Shown in pieces: positions 27,101-35,865 of a stretch of 64,000 bases of DNA (positions are counted from its first letter, which is position 1; the number at the start of each line of letters is the position of its first letter). The position numbers and the translations under genes were made by a program. The stretch covers positions 1 to 64,000 of the forward strand of contig JAJXYF010000015.1 in assembly GCA_021780755.1 (NCBI GenBank), given 5' to 3'. Origin of the DNA: Deltaproteobacteria bacterium (GTDB lineage: Bacteria; Desulfobacterota; Binatia; Binatales; Binataceae). The notes below the pieces were generated by a model. It worked only from the letters and a program-made list of their open reading frames with translations. It searched no databases and was not told where the DNA came from.

Positions 27101-27302
27101 CATGCTCCCGATGGCGCTCGCGCTCGGCTCAGGTTCCGAGCAAAACGCACCGCTTGGCCGTGCCGTTATCGGCGGGTTGCTCGCGGCGACCGTGATGACG
27201 TTGTTCACGGTTCCGGCGGTCTATTCGATTTTCAGCCGCAAACTCATCGGCAAGCATCAGCGCGACGCCCGGATCGACGCGGTCTCGATGCCCGGAGCGT
27301 AA
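24126..27302 (+). CDS. RND efflux permease (third pump)
   Basis: 1058 residues, full-length inner-membrane RND permease. TM1 starts LALRRPLSVAVMALLMLVLG; TM4 carries GMLVDDATVEIEN with both proton-relay aspartates (D402, D403); TM10 contains GVGVANSNLLITFANE, lacking the lysine of AcrB. It is clearly diverged from the two tandem permeases at 3.7-10 kb. It is followed at 17 bases by its adaptor, but no outer-membrane channel gene is present, so it probably shares a channel encoded elsewhere. The divergent GntR gene is the likely regulator. The substrate is unknown. Confidence 0.92.
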   Translation: MMGLVRLALRRPLSVAVMALLMLVLGTLSFALMNIDIFPAIDIPVVMVVWSYPGLSAIDMERRMVLISERAYSTTVDGIEHIESESLTGIGLLKVYFQPGSDIASAIAQINAVSETILRQAPLGTTPPQIISYNAANVPVAQLNIFSDTLSGQQLFDYGLNFARLQLFTIPGFSSPAPLGGVQRAVVVNLDPKALYADNLSPVDVGNALATTNVVIPSGTARMGNYEYNVDLNMSPSKVADFNRLPIRFVNGAPIFVGDVAPVSDTHQPQTNVVRVDGRPGTFLLVIKHAAASTLSVVDAVRARLPDLQAVAPHGVKLSLTFDQSAFVRASLWEVVREALTAAALVALMVLVFVGSPRSMFIVITSIPLSILTAIVALKLTGQSINTMTLGGIALAVGMLVDDATVEIENIHRNHAMHKPLLAAILDGASQIATPTFVGTLSICIVFFPVVLLSGVARFLFTPLALAVVFAMLTSYLLSRTLVPTMASYLLPEQHLEDPGDGPWGRFLRRFEAGFERVRRGYGAALESFIAHRTLSLAAVALLIIGTLPLLLVVGEDFFPTVDAGLMKLHVRAPTGTRIERTELIADNIERSIRQIIPAQDLEGISDNIGLPVSYDLAFYPTDNIGAQDAEILIQLSPGHRPTDIYEQRIRQMLRMDYPTVTGYFQAADIVNQVLNFGLPAAIDVQISGNNLNSDYRIAQHLQTMMALIPGVVDLRIAEPLDYPTFKIEVDRNKALQLGITEQQVAAGLLSSLSGNSLISPNYWLDPVNGVNYNVVTQAPIHTTASVAQIANIPLTNGVAGQPAQFLGNVATITHANDPGVIAHYTVQRVMDVDCAVHGRDLGGTTGAVQKAIDGLGQLPPGTKVVIRGQSAAMRESFKTMGAGLVLAIVLVYLLMVANFQSWLEPFIIMMAIPGALAGVLWMLVLTRTTINVESLMGAIMAVGVGVANSNLLITFANEMREEGMGPVEAAVEAGSIRFRPIIMTALAMILGMLPMALALGSGSEQNAPLGRAVIGGLLAATVMTLFTVPAVYSIFSRKLIGKHQRDARIDAVSMPGA

Positions 27303-27319
27303 TTCAAGGAGCTTCGATC

Positions 27320-28453
27320 GTGGATTCGCAAACCGCACAGAAAAGCAAACCCGGACGCTTCTTTTTGCTCGGCTGGATTATCGCGGTTATCGCCATCTTC
27401 GTGGCCTCGGCCGGATTTGTATTTGCGCACCAGACCCACCTCGCTCATCAGACCGATCAACTCCGCGCCGCGATGGCCCAGGGACCGCGCGTGCTCGTCG
27501 TTCCAATCTCGAACGGCAGCCCCGCGCGCACACTCCAACTGCCGGCGAGCATTCACGGCTACATCGAGACTCCTGTTTACGCCAAGGTCGCCGGCTATAT
27601 GAAGAGCATCCCCGTCGATAAGGGCGATCATGTACGCAAGGGCGAGGTAATCGCGATCATCGAGTCACCCGAGACCGACAAGCAAGTGGCTGACGCGCTC
27701 GCGAACTATCGCCTGCAACTGGTGACTGACCGCCGCGACCAGTACCTGCTCAAGAACGAAGTTATCGCCCAGCAGGACGCCGATACGCAGCACGCGATGA
27801 TGCTGCAGGCGCGGGCCACCTATGAGCAGGAGCTTGCACTGCAGCAGTACGAAATCGTTAAGGCGCCCTTCGACGGAATCGTCAGCGCCCGTTACGTCGA
27901 TCCCGGCACGCTCATTCCGCAATCCACCACGCCCGCCCCGGGCAATCCGATCATCGCGATGGCCACGCTGACGCCGCTGCGCGTGTACGCCAACGTGCCG
28001 CAGAGCGTAGCGCCTTACGTCAACGACGGTGACGCCGCGATCGTGACGGTCAACGAATCCCCCGGTCGCCAGTTCACCGGCACCGTCACCCGTCATCCCG
28101 AGGCGCTCGATCCGAATACGCGCACGATGCTGGTGGAGGTTGACCTCCCCAACCACGATCAGTCGCTGCTGCCCGGGATGTACGCCGATGTCCGCATCAC
28201 CGCGCACTCGGCCGCGGGCCGCATCCTCGTACCCGACGACGCGCTCCTCTTTCGCGATAACAAGACCTACCTGCCACTGGTGCGCGCCGATCATCTACAT
28301 CTCGTTGAGGTGAGCCTGGGCCGCGACGACGGTTATCGAGTCGAAGTCACCGGCGACGTTCGGCCCGGCGATCTGGTCGCGATGAACGTCGGGCAGGCCG
28401 CCCGCGAGGGTGAAGCGGTGCAACCGGTGCTACAGCCGCAACCTGGTGCGTGA
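27320..28453 (+). CDS. RND efflux membrane-fusion (adaptor) protein
   Basis: 377 codons from GTG 27320 with AAGGAG eight bases upstream. An N-terminal transmembrane anchor (FFLLGWIIAVIAIFVASAGF) is followed by the lipoyl half-motif (YAKVAGYMKSIPVDKGDHV), a short hairpin, the returning motif APFDGIVSARYVDPG and barrel domains. It links the permease encoded just upstream to an outer-membrane duct. The spacing of 17 bases indicates a two-gene operon controlled from the promoter at 23.9 kb. Confidence 0.92.
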   Translation: MDSQTAQKSKPGRFFLLGWIIAVIAIFVASAGFVFAHQTHLAHQTDQLRAAMAQGPRVLVVPISNGSPARTLQLPASIHGYIETPVYAKVAGYMKSIPVDKGDHVRKGEVIAIIESPETDKQVADALANYRLQLVTDRRDQYLLKNEVIAQQDADTQHAMMLQARATYEQELALQQYEIVKAPFDGIVSARYVDPGTLIPQSTTPAPGNPIIAMATLTPLRVYANVPQSVAPYVNDGDAAIVTVNESPGRQFTGTVTRHPEALDPNTRTMLVEVDLPNHDQSLLPGMYADVRITAHSAAGRILVPDDALLFRDNKTYLPLVRADHLHLVEVSLGRDDGYRVEVTGDVRPGDLVAMNVGQAAREGEAVQPVLQPQPGA

Positions 28454-28823
28454 GGAAATCATCGACGCGCCTCGCGCGTCCGCCCCGCGGTTCAGTCCGC
28501 ATCGGGGACGGGCGCCCGGCAGCCTCGGTAATTAGCGGTGAAATCGGCATTATATACTCTGCCGCTGGACTCGCTTCGGTAAATATTGAAGCATCGCGAT
28601 TACTCAGTTGATGAAATGAAATTCGTTCGCGACTGAGTATCGTCCGCATCGACGACCTGACGTCCGGCCGGTAGGCTTGGCCCCGCCCCTCGCAGCGGAT
28701 GAGCGCAAAGGGATTTGTTGAGGAACGCATAATCTTTGGTTTCTCAGACACTGAGACCGCTGAGGTTTCAGTCTTCCTTTTTAGCTCGAGAGAGCGACGA
28801 ATCTTACACGCGCGCGTTCGGCA
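28454..28823. other. intergenic region with one copy of the dispersed repeat
   Basis: No gene is seen. Bases 28717-28790 belong to the structured repeat family described at 49.7, 50.7, 54.4 and 63.2 kb. The rest is AT-richer than the flanks and shows nothing recognisable. The flanking genes are convergent. Confidence 0.5.
28717..28790 (+). repeat. dispersed structured repeat, copy 5 (short)
   Basis: Begins GTTGAGGAACGCA, as in the other copies, and has the central hairpin CTGAGACC (28751-28758) with GGTTTCAG (28764-28771), one G-U pair, followed by TCTTCC in place of ACTTCC. The 3' box of the longer copies is not evident, so this is the most diverged copy. Confidence 0.6.
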
Positions 28824-29699
28824 TCAGTGCGCAATCCAGATCGGAGCGGAACTGAATAGCCGATCCACTACTCCGATCCGGTAAGCGAGCAACAAACCAA
28901 ACCCGAAGCTAAGCACCCCCGCGCCGGTGACGAAGCCCTGATGGAGCCAGGTGAGGCGATGCGACGCGATGATAAACGGCGCGGCGATCGCGGTTGTGAT
29001 TAAGCCCATTCCGATAATTGTGCCGACGCAGAAAATCGCCAGGTACAACGTCGCCCACAGGGGTTGAGGAATCGCCGCGAGCACCAGCAGGGCGATGGCG
29101 GCGCTGCCGGCGAGTCCGTGAACCAGGCCTACGCTAAAGGAGCGCAGCAACGGGCGGCGCGCGACGAACGATCGTGGCGTCGCGTCGAGGCCGGGTGTGG
29201 ATTGCGGTTCGTCCACGCCGGGACCGGCGTGAGCGTGATGGTCGTGAGGATCCGAAGGGACCGCGAGAGCGTGAGAATGCGCATGATGAACGTGGGGATG
29301 CGCGTGCGTCGCGTTCGAATGAGTATGCGAATGCGAATGGACGATCATCGAGTCGCGCGCTGAATCGCCGAAGAAACGGCGGGCGATTTGGCGCGGGAGG
29401 CTGGACGCCGCGCCGACGCCGAGCAGAATCAGCACGACCGCGACGGCGAATTCCATCGCCAGTCCCAGCCGGATTGGGATGGCGACCTTGAAAACGATGA
29501 TAGCGGCGCCGACCATGAGCACGGTAAGCGAGTGGCCGAGTCCCCATATAACGCCGATGCGTGCGGCGGCGCCGAGGCGGCGTTCGCGGCTGAGGATCGT
29601 AGTGACGGCAATGACATGGTCGGGATCGGTCGCGTGGCGCATTCCGAGCAGCAGCCCGAGCAGTGCGATTCCGAGCGGTGCGGCATCAGCGGAAATCAT
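28824..29699 (-). CDS. nickel/cobalt transporter (NicO/HoxN-like permease)
   Basis: 291 residues from ATG 29699, chosen because AAGAGG lies just upstream; a longer frame exists without a start signal. TM1 carries GMRHATDPDHVIAVTT, the H-x4-D-H signature of nickel/cobalt permeases. A cytosolic or periplasmic loop at about 120-160 is very rich in histidine (HSHSHTHSNATHAHPHVHHAH) and probably traps metal. The second half has VGLVHGLAGSAAIALLVL with a further histidine. No urease or hydrogenase genes are nearby, so the metal's destination is unknown. Confidence 0.85.
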   Translation of the reverse strand: MISADAAPLGIALLGLLLGMRHATDPDHVIAVTTILSRERRLGAAARIGVIWGLGHSLTVLMVGAAIIVFKVAIPIRLGLAMEFAVAVVLILLGVGAASSLPRQIARRFFGDSARDSMIVHSHSHTHSNATHAHPHVHHAHSHALAVPSDPHDHHAHAGPGVDEPQSTPGLDATPRSFVARRPLLRSFSVGLVHGLAGSAAIALLVLAAIPQPLWATLYLAIFCVGTIIGMGLITTAIAAPFIIASHRLTWLHQGFVTGAGVLSFGFGLLLAYRIGVVDRLFSSAPIWIAH

Positions 29700-29778
29700 C
29701 AAAACCTCTTGCGCGACTAATCTTTCGTCACGGAGACAGCGGAGCGCGCTGGTGTCGAAGACGGCTCGGCCCAACTTG

Positions 29779-30189
29779 CTAAATTTTAGCGGTTGGATAG
29801 CGGGCGCGCATCCAGGTCGCGAACTTCTCTGGTGCCGCCATGGTCGAGAGGCGTCCCTGCCGCACCAGCGCCCAGTCGTCGAATTTCTTTGACTGTTTGA
29901 TGTCGGCCAGCGTCACCGGCGGTTCGAGGCGTCCGGCGAATTCCAGATCGACGACGGCTGATTTCGGGTTTTTGGGATCGTCGCGCGGCATCGACTTTAC
30001 CACGGCCATTCCGACCACGCTCGAAAGGCCGCCGCTGTGATAGATGAAAACGCGGTCGCCCGGCCGCATTTCGCGGATGACCCGAACCGCCTGCGCATTA
30101 GTCACTCCGTCCCAGGCGGTGCGTTGTTCGCGCTCCAGGTCGTCAATCGAATAGGTATCCGGATCGGTCTTGGCGAGAAAGTAGCTCAT
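29779..30189 (-). CDS. EVE domain-containing protein
   Basis: 136 residues comprising a single EVE domain. It starts MSYFLAKTDPDTYSIDDL and carries the conserved WDGVTNAQAVRVIREMRPGD and RVFIYHSGG segments, which form the PUA-like pocket. EVE proteins bind modified bases in DNA or RNA and are often linked to restriction or RNA metabolism. The standalone form, like this one, is widespread. The downstream neighbour is the Ni/Co transporter on the same strand, 80 bases away, with no obvious functional link. Confidence 0.9.
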   Translation of the reverse strand: MSYFLAKTDPDTYSIDDLEREQRTAWDGVTNAQAVRVIREMRPGDRVFIYHSGGLSSVVGMAVVKSMPRDDPKNPKSAVVDLEFAGRLEPPVTLADIKQSKKFDDWALVRQGRLSTMAAPEKFATWMRARYPTAKI

Positions 30190-30477
30190 GGACGCGTCCT
30201 CACATTAGGGTTAGCGAAGGTATATCTAGCACAGGCAGCTTCCCCAAGCCCGCTTCATGAAACTGAGGCCGATTGGCCGCGTTTGGCGCAATATCGATGC
30301 TCGAAAAGCGGTCGTCGAAGGGTTACGCGAGGTGTAGCGGGGCGCCGCGGGTCCAGAATCGGAACTGGGCGGTGGATGACTATTGAATAAATTGGTGCGA
30401 CCGGTAGCGACTAGTCCTATCCGGACCGGACAGCTATGGTTGATAGGTGCTGTGTTTCGGTAGCGGGGGAGGATCAA

Positions 30478-30894
30478 ATGAAGAACGATTCGACTGACAC
30501 AAAGGCGCGTATGCGCCGCCGATTAGTGAGTGCCCTGGTGATGTTCGTGCTGATCGCAAGCACCGGCGCGTTGGCCCTCGCGACCCAGTCAAAGGCCAAG
30601 CCCAAGACCAAGCGTCGCGTGATTCCGGTGACGATAAATAAAGGCCAGAACTACACGATATCCGGCGTCAAGGCCGGTACTAACCCGAGCTCGAAGGTGG
30701 TCAAGAATCCCAATGCGCTGGTGATGCAAAGCGCACCGGGCCGTATCGAGCTGGTCGGCGCGGATTCCGGTACCTGGAAAATCAATGTGACGCTCGCCAG
30801 CGGCGAAAAGGTTACCTACCAGGTGACGGTCAAGGCGATAACGCCCCCGCAAGGAACTCTGCAGCCGACCGCGGCGCCGACTGCTATTCCATAA
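30478..30894 (+). CDS. hypothetical secreted protein
   Basis: 138 residues from ATG 30478, which has GGGGGAGG eight bases upstream. A charged N terminus precedes a hydrophobic stretch (LVSALVMFVLIASTGALALA) that ends in a signal-peptidase-like ALA-TQ. A lysine-rich patch follows, then a beta-rich domain ending LASGEKVTYQVTVKAITPP, which looks like a small immunoglobulin-like fold, and a proline/threonine tail. The family is not recognised. The gene ends two bases before the convergent ThDP enzyme gene. Confidence 0.6.
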   Translation: MKNDSTDTKARMRRRLVSALVMFVLIASTGALALATQSKAKPKTKRRVIPVTINKGQNYTISGVKAGTNPSSKVVKNPNALVMQSAPGRIELVGADSGTWKINVTLASGEKVTYQVTVKAITPPQGTLQPTAAPTAIP

Positions 30895-30896
30895 TC

Positions 30897-32528
30897 TCAG
30901 TAGCCGGCAAACCCCATATCGGTGGTGGCTTGTGCGTCGGGGTCGGTGCATACATTGACGAGCGCGGGTTGCCCACTCTTGATTGCGCGCTCGATCGCCG
31001 GTCTGATGTCGTTGGGCTGATCGACAAATTCGCCATAGCCGCCGAGCGCCTCGACCAACTTGTCATAACGCTGGTAGCCGAGATCGCGGCCGACGGTTCC
31101 GCCGGTCTGGCGCGAAGTGAAGCCGCCGTTGTTCGAGACGACGACGACAATCGGCAGTTTGTGACGGATTGCGGTGTCCATTTCCATCCCATTCCATCCG
31201 AAGGCGCCGTCCCCACTGAGTACTACGACGGGTTTGTCGGGCGCGGCGACTTTGGCGCCGATGCCGAAGGGGATGCCAACACCCATGCATCCGTGCGGTC
31301 CCGCGTTGAGGCTGCTGCCGGACGCATAGATCGGAATTGACTGGCGCGCGAAATTGAGAATCTCATGTCCGTCGACGACGAGAATGGTGTTGCGGGTAAT
31401 GACCTCCTTGACCTCATTGCACAGGCGCAGCGGGTGAATCGGGACCTTGCTCGAATGCATCAAAGGTGCGTTACGCTCGAGATTTGAGCGGTGTTTTGCG
31501 GCGAGCGTCGCGACCCAGGGGCTTTCCTCCGCGGGATTAAAGCGGCCGCGGGCCTCGGCGGTGAGTTGTTCCAGCACCAGCCGCGCGTCGCCGATGATGC
31601 CGACTTCGGTCGCGCGGTTGTGCCCGATTTCCTTGCCGTCGAGATTGACGTTGATGAATTTCGCGTCAGGGGAGAAGCGCGGCGCGCGGAGGAACGAGAG
31701 CATCGAGTTGGCGCGCGCGCCGATCACGATTACTACATCGGCTTCGCGAAACGCGGTCGAGCGTGCGGCCGAGAACGAGCGCGCGTGATCTTCCGGAATT
31801 ACGCCGCGCCCTTGCGGAGTAGTAAAGAAGGGAATACCAGTCGCGTCAACGAAATCGCGCAATGCGCGTTCGGCGCGCGACCAGATTACCCCACTTCCGG
31901 TAATCACGAGGGGCTGGCGGGCCTCGGCCAGAAGGTTGATGGCTTTGCGCACCATCGCGGGATCACCGGCCGGCCGAGTATCCACTCGATAGTTATCGAC
32001 CCAATGAATTTTTTCCTCGTCAACTTTGCCCGAGAGGATATCGCCCGGCAGATCGAGGTAAACCGGGCCGCGCTTGCCATCCAGAGCCTCACGGAAAGCA
32101 ATACTGATATATTCGGGGATGCGATAGCCGAGATCGACGTGGTAGGCCGCTTTGACGATCGGCTTCATCATCGGTATCTGGTCCATTTCCTGAAAGGTGT
32201 CGAGGGTCGTTCCGCGCATCGGCGAGGCCCCGCCGATCGCAATTACCGGCGTCGCGTCTGCCCATGCGTTGGCGAGACCGGTAACCAGGTTGGCGACCCC
32301 GGGACCCATCGGAGCAATGCAGATACCGGGCTTGCCCGTAATGCGCGCGTAAGCGTGCGCCATCATCGCGGCGGCCTGCTCATGGCGGACGTAGATACCC
32401 TTCATGCCGAGATTAAGACACGCGCCCGCGGTGCCGCCGGTGGGGCCGCCCATCATGAAGAAAATGGTATCAACGCCTTCCCGTTTGAAACAGTGCGCTA
32501 TGATTTCTTCGCCCCGCAATGTCGCCAT
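30897..32528 (-). CDS. thiamine-diphosphate-dependent enzyme (acetolactate synthase/2-hydroxyacyl-CoA lyase-like)
   Basis: 543 residues with the three-domain layout of the POX/ALS superfamily. The activating glutamate is Glu50 in RHEQAAAMMAHAYAR. The ThDP/Mg motif is GDGAFGWNGMEMDT ending in VVVSNNGG. The central FAD/ADP-like domain has ITGSGVIWSRAER. Oxalyl-CoA decarboxylase, 2-hydroxyacyl-CoA lyase and sulfoacetaldehyde acetyltransferase share this scaffold, and the specificity is not visible. Two CaiB/BaiF CoA-transferase genes lie close by on the opposite strand, which favours a CoA-thioester substrate. Confidence 0.82.
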   Translation of the reverse strand: MATLRGEEIIAHCFKREGVDTIFFMMGGPTGGTAGACLNLGMKGIYVRHEQAAAMMAHAYARITGKPGICIAPMGPGVANLVTGLANAWADATPVIAIGGASPMRGTTLDTFQEMDQIPMMKPIVKAAYHVDLGYRIPEYISIAFREALDGKRGPVYLDLPGDILSGKVDEEKIHWVDNYRVDTRPAGDPAMVRKAINLLAEARQPLVITGSGVIWSRAERALRDFVDATGIPFFTTPQGRGVIPEDHARSFSAARSTAFREADVVIVIGARANSMLSFLRAPRFSPDAKFINVNLDGKEIGHNRATEVGIIGDARLVLEQLTAEARGRFNPAEESPWVATLAAKHRSNLERNAPLMHSSKVPIHPLRLCNEVKEVITRNTILVVDGHEILNFARQSIPIYASGSSLNAGPHGCMGVGIPFGIGAKVAAPDKPVVVLSGDGAFGWNGMEMDTAIRHKLPIVVVVSNNGGFTSRQTGGTVGRDLGYQRYDKLVEALGGYGEFVDQPNDIRPAIERAIKSGQPALVNVCTDPDAQATTDMGFAGY

Positions 32529-32740
32529 GGTGCCTCTGCCTCCGCAAGATCCAGATCGAAACCGCTCGCCGGATAGCGGCGAAATTTGTCGTCGATGCCG
32601 CCCGCGCAGATATCCATTTCACTTCGATAACCCGCCGTCAAGTTTCGCTGCGCGATCCGATACGGCAGTGGCCCCAGTCGAGCGCTGCGGACAATACTCA
32701 TTGCCAACAGATACGCAGTTCGCTGCGGCGCGTTGATTGC

Positions 32741-33097
32741 TCAGTCGGCCAGCGGTACGAAGATCACGAGGCGCTCCGAATTTCCCACCCCGCGCGATAT
32801 ATGCCCTTTGCCGGTAAGATCCTCGGCCAACAGGATCGTGCCGGGCCCGAAGCGGCGCTTTTCGCCGTCGCTCACGGTGATTTCCACTTCGCCGCTAAGG
32901 TTCACGACGAACTGACGGCGCGGTGCGTTATGCCAGTCCACGAAATATTGGGCGCCGTTGGTCTCGCGAAAGATTACTCCTTTGGCGGCGATCAATTCCG
33001 ACATCATCGATGAATGATCTGACTTCGCCATCCGCGGTGTGACATCTTCCAGATGCGATTCTCCGGACGCATCCGCGTAAATTCTTGTGTATTTCAT
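32741..33097 (-). CDS. small cupin-domain protein
   Basis: 118 residues from ATG 33097, chosen for the GGGAGAG site just upstream; the longer frame has no such signal. A single cupin barrel is suggested by FVDWHNAPRRQFVVNLSGEV and the second motif RRFGPGTILLAEDLTGKGHI. The first metal-binding histidine (DWHNAPRRQ) is present, but the canonical HxHx3-4E is incomplete, so a binding or enzymatic role without the standard metal centre is possible. It lies between the ThDP enzyme and the divergent CoA-transferases. Confidence 0.75.
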   Translation of the reverse strand: MKYTRIYADASGESHLEDVTPRMAKSDHSSMMSELIAAKGVIFRETNGAQYFVDWHNAPRRQFVVNLSGEVEITVSDGEKRRFGPGTILLAEDLTGKGHISRGVGNSERLVIFVPLAD

Positions 33098-33337
33098 AGG
33101 TGACTCTCCCGCGACTAAGGTCGGTCCTTGATGGTTCTCGGAATCACCACCCCGACCTTGATAGGCAATTGTAATGCCGCCGACTTTAGCCCATCCGGAG
33201 CCGCGATCAAGGAAAATTCGAGTACCGCGTGATGCCCCGAAAGAATCACGCCGGGTTTTCATTGTAGGCGGGAGTTGCGCGGGGTATGTTTGCCGCGATT
33301 ACGCTTGCTTCGAGAATCCGCGGGAGGCGAATTTGCT

Positions 33338-34603
33338 ATGGCACAGTCCGCACCGGCACGGCCACGACCGCTAGAGGGCGTGCGCGTGATCGACCTGACG
33401 AAGATCGTCGCTGGACCGAACGCGACCCGCATGCTCGCCACCATGGGCGCGGAAGTGATCCGTGTCGAATGGCACGACGATCGCGCATTGGACCTGCTGC
33501 GCGGCGTCCGTCCGCTCGCTCCGGGGGGTGAGGCGGACAGCGTCAATCGCAGTGGTCTTTTCAATAATATCAACGCGGGAAAATATGGCATCACGCTGAA
33601 TATGAACCTGCCGCAGGGCCGCGATCTGTTCAAACGGCTGATCGCGGACGCCTCGGTGCTGTGCGAGAACTATAGTCCCCGCCAAATGGAGCGTTGGGAG
33701 CTCGGCTACGACGTGCTCAGCAAAATAAATCCCGGCCTGATCTATCTGCAGATAAGCGGCATGGGAAAATCGGGAACTTACAATGCGTATTTGAGCGTTG
33801 GACCGACGGCGCAGGCGCTGTCGGGGCTTACCCATATGTCGGGGTTCCCGGAGCCGATGCCGCCCGCGGGTTGGGGCTATTCATATCTCGACCATTCGAC
33901 TGGCTATTACGGCGCGATCCTGGTTCTGGCCGCCCTCCTGCGGCGACGCCGCACAGGCCGTGGATGCTATATCGATCTATCGCAGACCGAGACCGGTATC
34001 ATGGTGTCGGGCACCGCGACGCTCGAAGCACAGGTGACCGGCAAGCCGACCGATCGCCACGGTAATCGCATGCAGGCCGCGGTGTGGGCGCCGCACGGCG
34101 CGTATCCATGCCGCGGCATCGACGAATGGATCGCAATAGCTATTCAGAACGACGAACAATGGGCGGCGCTGGTGGCTGAGATCGGCGCACCGGACTGGAC
34201 GCGCGACGCGCGCTTCAACAGTGCCGCGGGACGCAAAGCGAATGAGGACGAGCTTGATCGGCTGATGGCGGGGGCGACGAAAAATGCGGAACGCTACGAT
34301 CTGATGAATCGCCTGCAAAGGCGCGGGATAGCGGCCGCCGCGGTGCAGAAAGCGGACGATCGCTGCGAGCGCGATCTTCAACTCAAGGCGCGCGACTACT
34401 TTGTGCCGCTGCCGCACAGCGAGATCGGGACCTGGGATATCGAGGGCTTTCCCGCGAAGTTCGGGAAGGTGCCGATCGACGTCGGCGGCCTGCCGCATCG
34501 CGGCGCGCCGATGATGGGCGAGGACAACGACGCCATCTACCGCGACCTGCTCGGGCTTACGCCGCAAGAGATCGCGACGCTGCGCGAGGAGTGGGTGATT
34601 TGA
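33338..34603 (+). CDS. CaiB/BaiF family CoA-transferase
   Basis: 421 residues from ATG 33338, with GGGAGG ten bases upstream. N-terminal Rossmann-like motif GVRVIDLTKIVAGPNATRML. The family's catalytic aspartate is in GCYIDLSQTETG. These class III CoA-transferases move CoA between acids such as formate/oxalate, carnitine or aromatic succinates through an aspartyl-CoA intermediate. The next gene overlaps by four bases and encodes another member, as in heteromeric pairs. The neighbouring ThDP enzyme could cleave the resulting 2-hydroxyacyl- or oxalyl-type CoA thioester. Confidence 0.9.
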   Translation: MAQSAPARPRPLEGVRVIDLTKIVAGPNATRMLATMGAEVIRVEWHDDRALDLLRGVRPLAPGGEADSVNRSGLFNNINAGKYGITLNMNLPQGRDLFKRLIADASVLCENYSPRQMERWELGYDVLSKINPGLIYLQISGMGKSGTYNAYLSVGPTAQALSGLTHMSGFPEPMPPAGWGYSYLDHSTGYYGAILVLAALLRRRRTGRGCYIDLSQTETGIMVSGTATLEAQVTGKPTDRHGNRMQAAVWAPHGAYPCRGIDEWIAIAIQNDEQWAALVAEIGAPDWTRDARFNSAAGRKANEDELDRLMAGATKNAERYDLMNRLQRRGIAAAAVQKADDRCERDLQLKARDYFVPLPHSEIGTWDIEGFPAKFGKVPIDVGGLPHRGAPMMGEDNDAIYRDLLGLTPQEIATLREEWVI

Positions 34604-35865
34604 ATACGCAAGCGCTCCTGAGTTCCGCGCTCGCCGGCACGATCGTCCTCGAATGTGGTGACGAACGCGGGGAGTTCGCGGGGGTTCTGCTCGCTGGATT
34701 CGGCGCCGAAGTGATCAGGCTCGAAGGTAAGCACGGATCGAACTCGCGTCGCCTCGGCCCGTTTACCACGCCCGATCGCAATCCGGAGCACAGCCTCTGC
34801 TTCAGCCGCTACAACCTCGGCAAGAAGAGCGTGAGCCTGGAAATCGAGCATCCCGCGGCGCGCGAGGCGCTGGTCCGCCTGGCGAAGCAGGCTGACGTGA
34901 TTGTCGATTCCGGTGAGGCGGCCACCGTAGCGCGGCGCCTCGAATTCTATCGCGAAATGCAGCGGGCGAATCCGCGGCTGATCGTTTGCACGATTACTCC
35001 ATTTGGCCTCGATGGCCCGTACCGGGATCTCAAGATGACCGATCTGACGCATCTGGCGTTGGGCGGTGTGATGGCGTCGTGCGGCTACGATCCGCAAGCG
35101 GACGGCACCTACGACACGCCGCCGATCGCCCCCGAAATGTGGCAGGCTTACCATATAGCTAATGAGTATGCGGTAATCGCGATAACCGCGGCACTGAACT
35201 TTCGCGAACTCACCGGCGAAGGCGACTGCATCGACCTGTCGATCCATGAGGCGGTAAGCACCTGCACTGAGGTCGCGATACCTACTTATATTTACAATGG
35301 CGCGGTCGTGCGGCGGCAGACCGGACGCCATGCGGCGGAGGGCCGCACGCGGCCGTGGTTGCGCCGCACCAGCGACGGACGGTACGTGAAGGCGTTCCTG
35401 TTCTGGGGTGGCCGCGACGTGCGAGTAATCACCGAGATGCTGAATGAGGCGGGAATCGAGCACGATCTCGAAAGCGAGAGCTACCGCGAACTGCATCGGC
35501 GGTCGCCCTCTGAGGCGCAGGCGCATTTCAGCGCGATGATCGACCGACTGGTCGCGTCGATGACGGCGGAGGAAGTGTTCCATCGCGCACAGGCCAAGGG
35601 GTTGCTGTGGGCGAGCGTGAGGTACCCCGAGGAAAATATCGACGATCCGCATTTTCAGGCGCGCGGCACCTTTCAGGCGATCGATCATCCCGAACTGGGC
35701 CGCGCTCTCAGCTACCCGGTCTCGGTTGCGACCGACGGCAAGGAGCGCGTGACGGACTTTACGCGAGGGGCGCCGCGCCTCGGGGAGCATACGCTGGAGG
35801 TTCTGGCGGGAGTCGGTTTCAGTGCGGTTGAAATAGCGGCGCTCGCAGCGCAGGGCGCGATTTAA
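34600..35865 (+). CDS. CaiB/BaiF family CoA-transferase (second of a pair)
   Basis: About 421 residues. The start is taken as TTG 34600, overlapping the TGA of the previous gene and nine bases after GCGAGGA; GTG 34591 is possible but lies directly on that site. The N terminus (LECGDERGEFAGVLLAGFGAEVIRLE) replaces the usual VLDLT motif with a shorter version. A catalytic-type aspartate is still present in GDCIDLSIHEAVS. It probably pairs with the upstream transferase as a heteromer, as in succinyl-CoA:aromatic-acid CoA-transferases. Confidence 0.87.
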   Translation: MNTQALLSSALAGTIVLECGDERGEFAGVLLAGFGAEVIRLEGKHGSNSRRLGPFTTPDRNPEHSLCFSRYNLGKKSVSLEIEHPAAREALVRLAKQADVIVDSGEAATVARRLEFYREMQRANPRLIVCTITPFGLDGPYRDLKMTDLTHLALGGVMASCGYDPQADGTYDTPPIAPEMWQAYHIANEYAVIAITAALNFRELTGEGDCIDLSIHEAVSTCTEVAIPTYIYNGAVVRRQTGRHAAEGRTRPWLRRTSDGRYVKAFLFWGGRDVRVITEMLNEAGIEHDLESESYRELHRRSPSEAQAHFSAMIDRLVASMTAEEVFHRAQAKGLLWASVRYPEENIDDPHFQARGTFQAIDHPELGRALSYPVSVATDGKERVTDFTRGAPRLGEHTLEVLAGVGFSAVEIAALAAQGAI

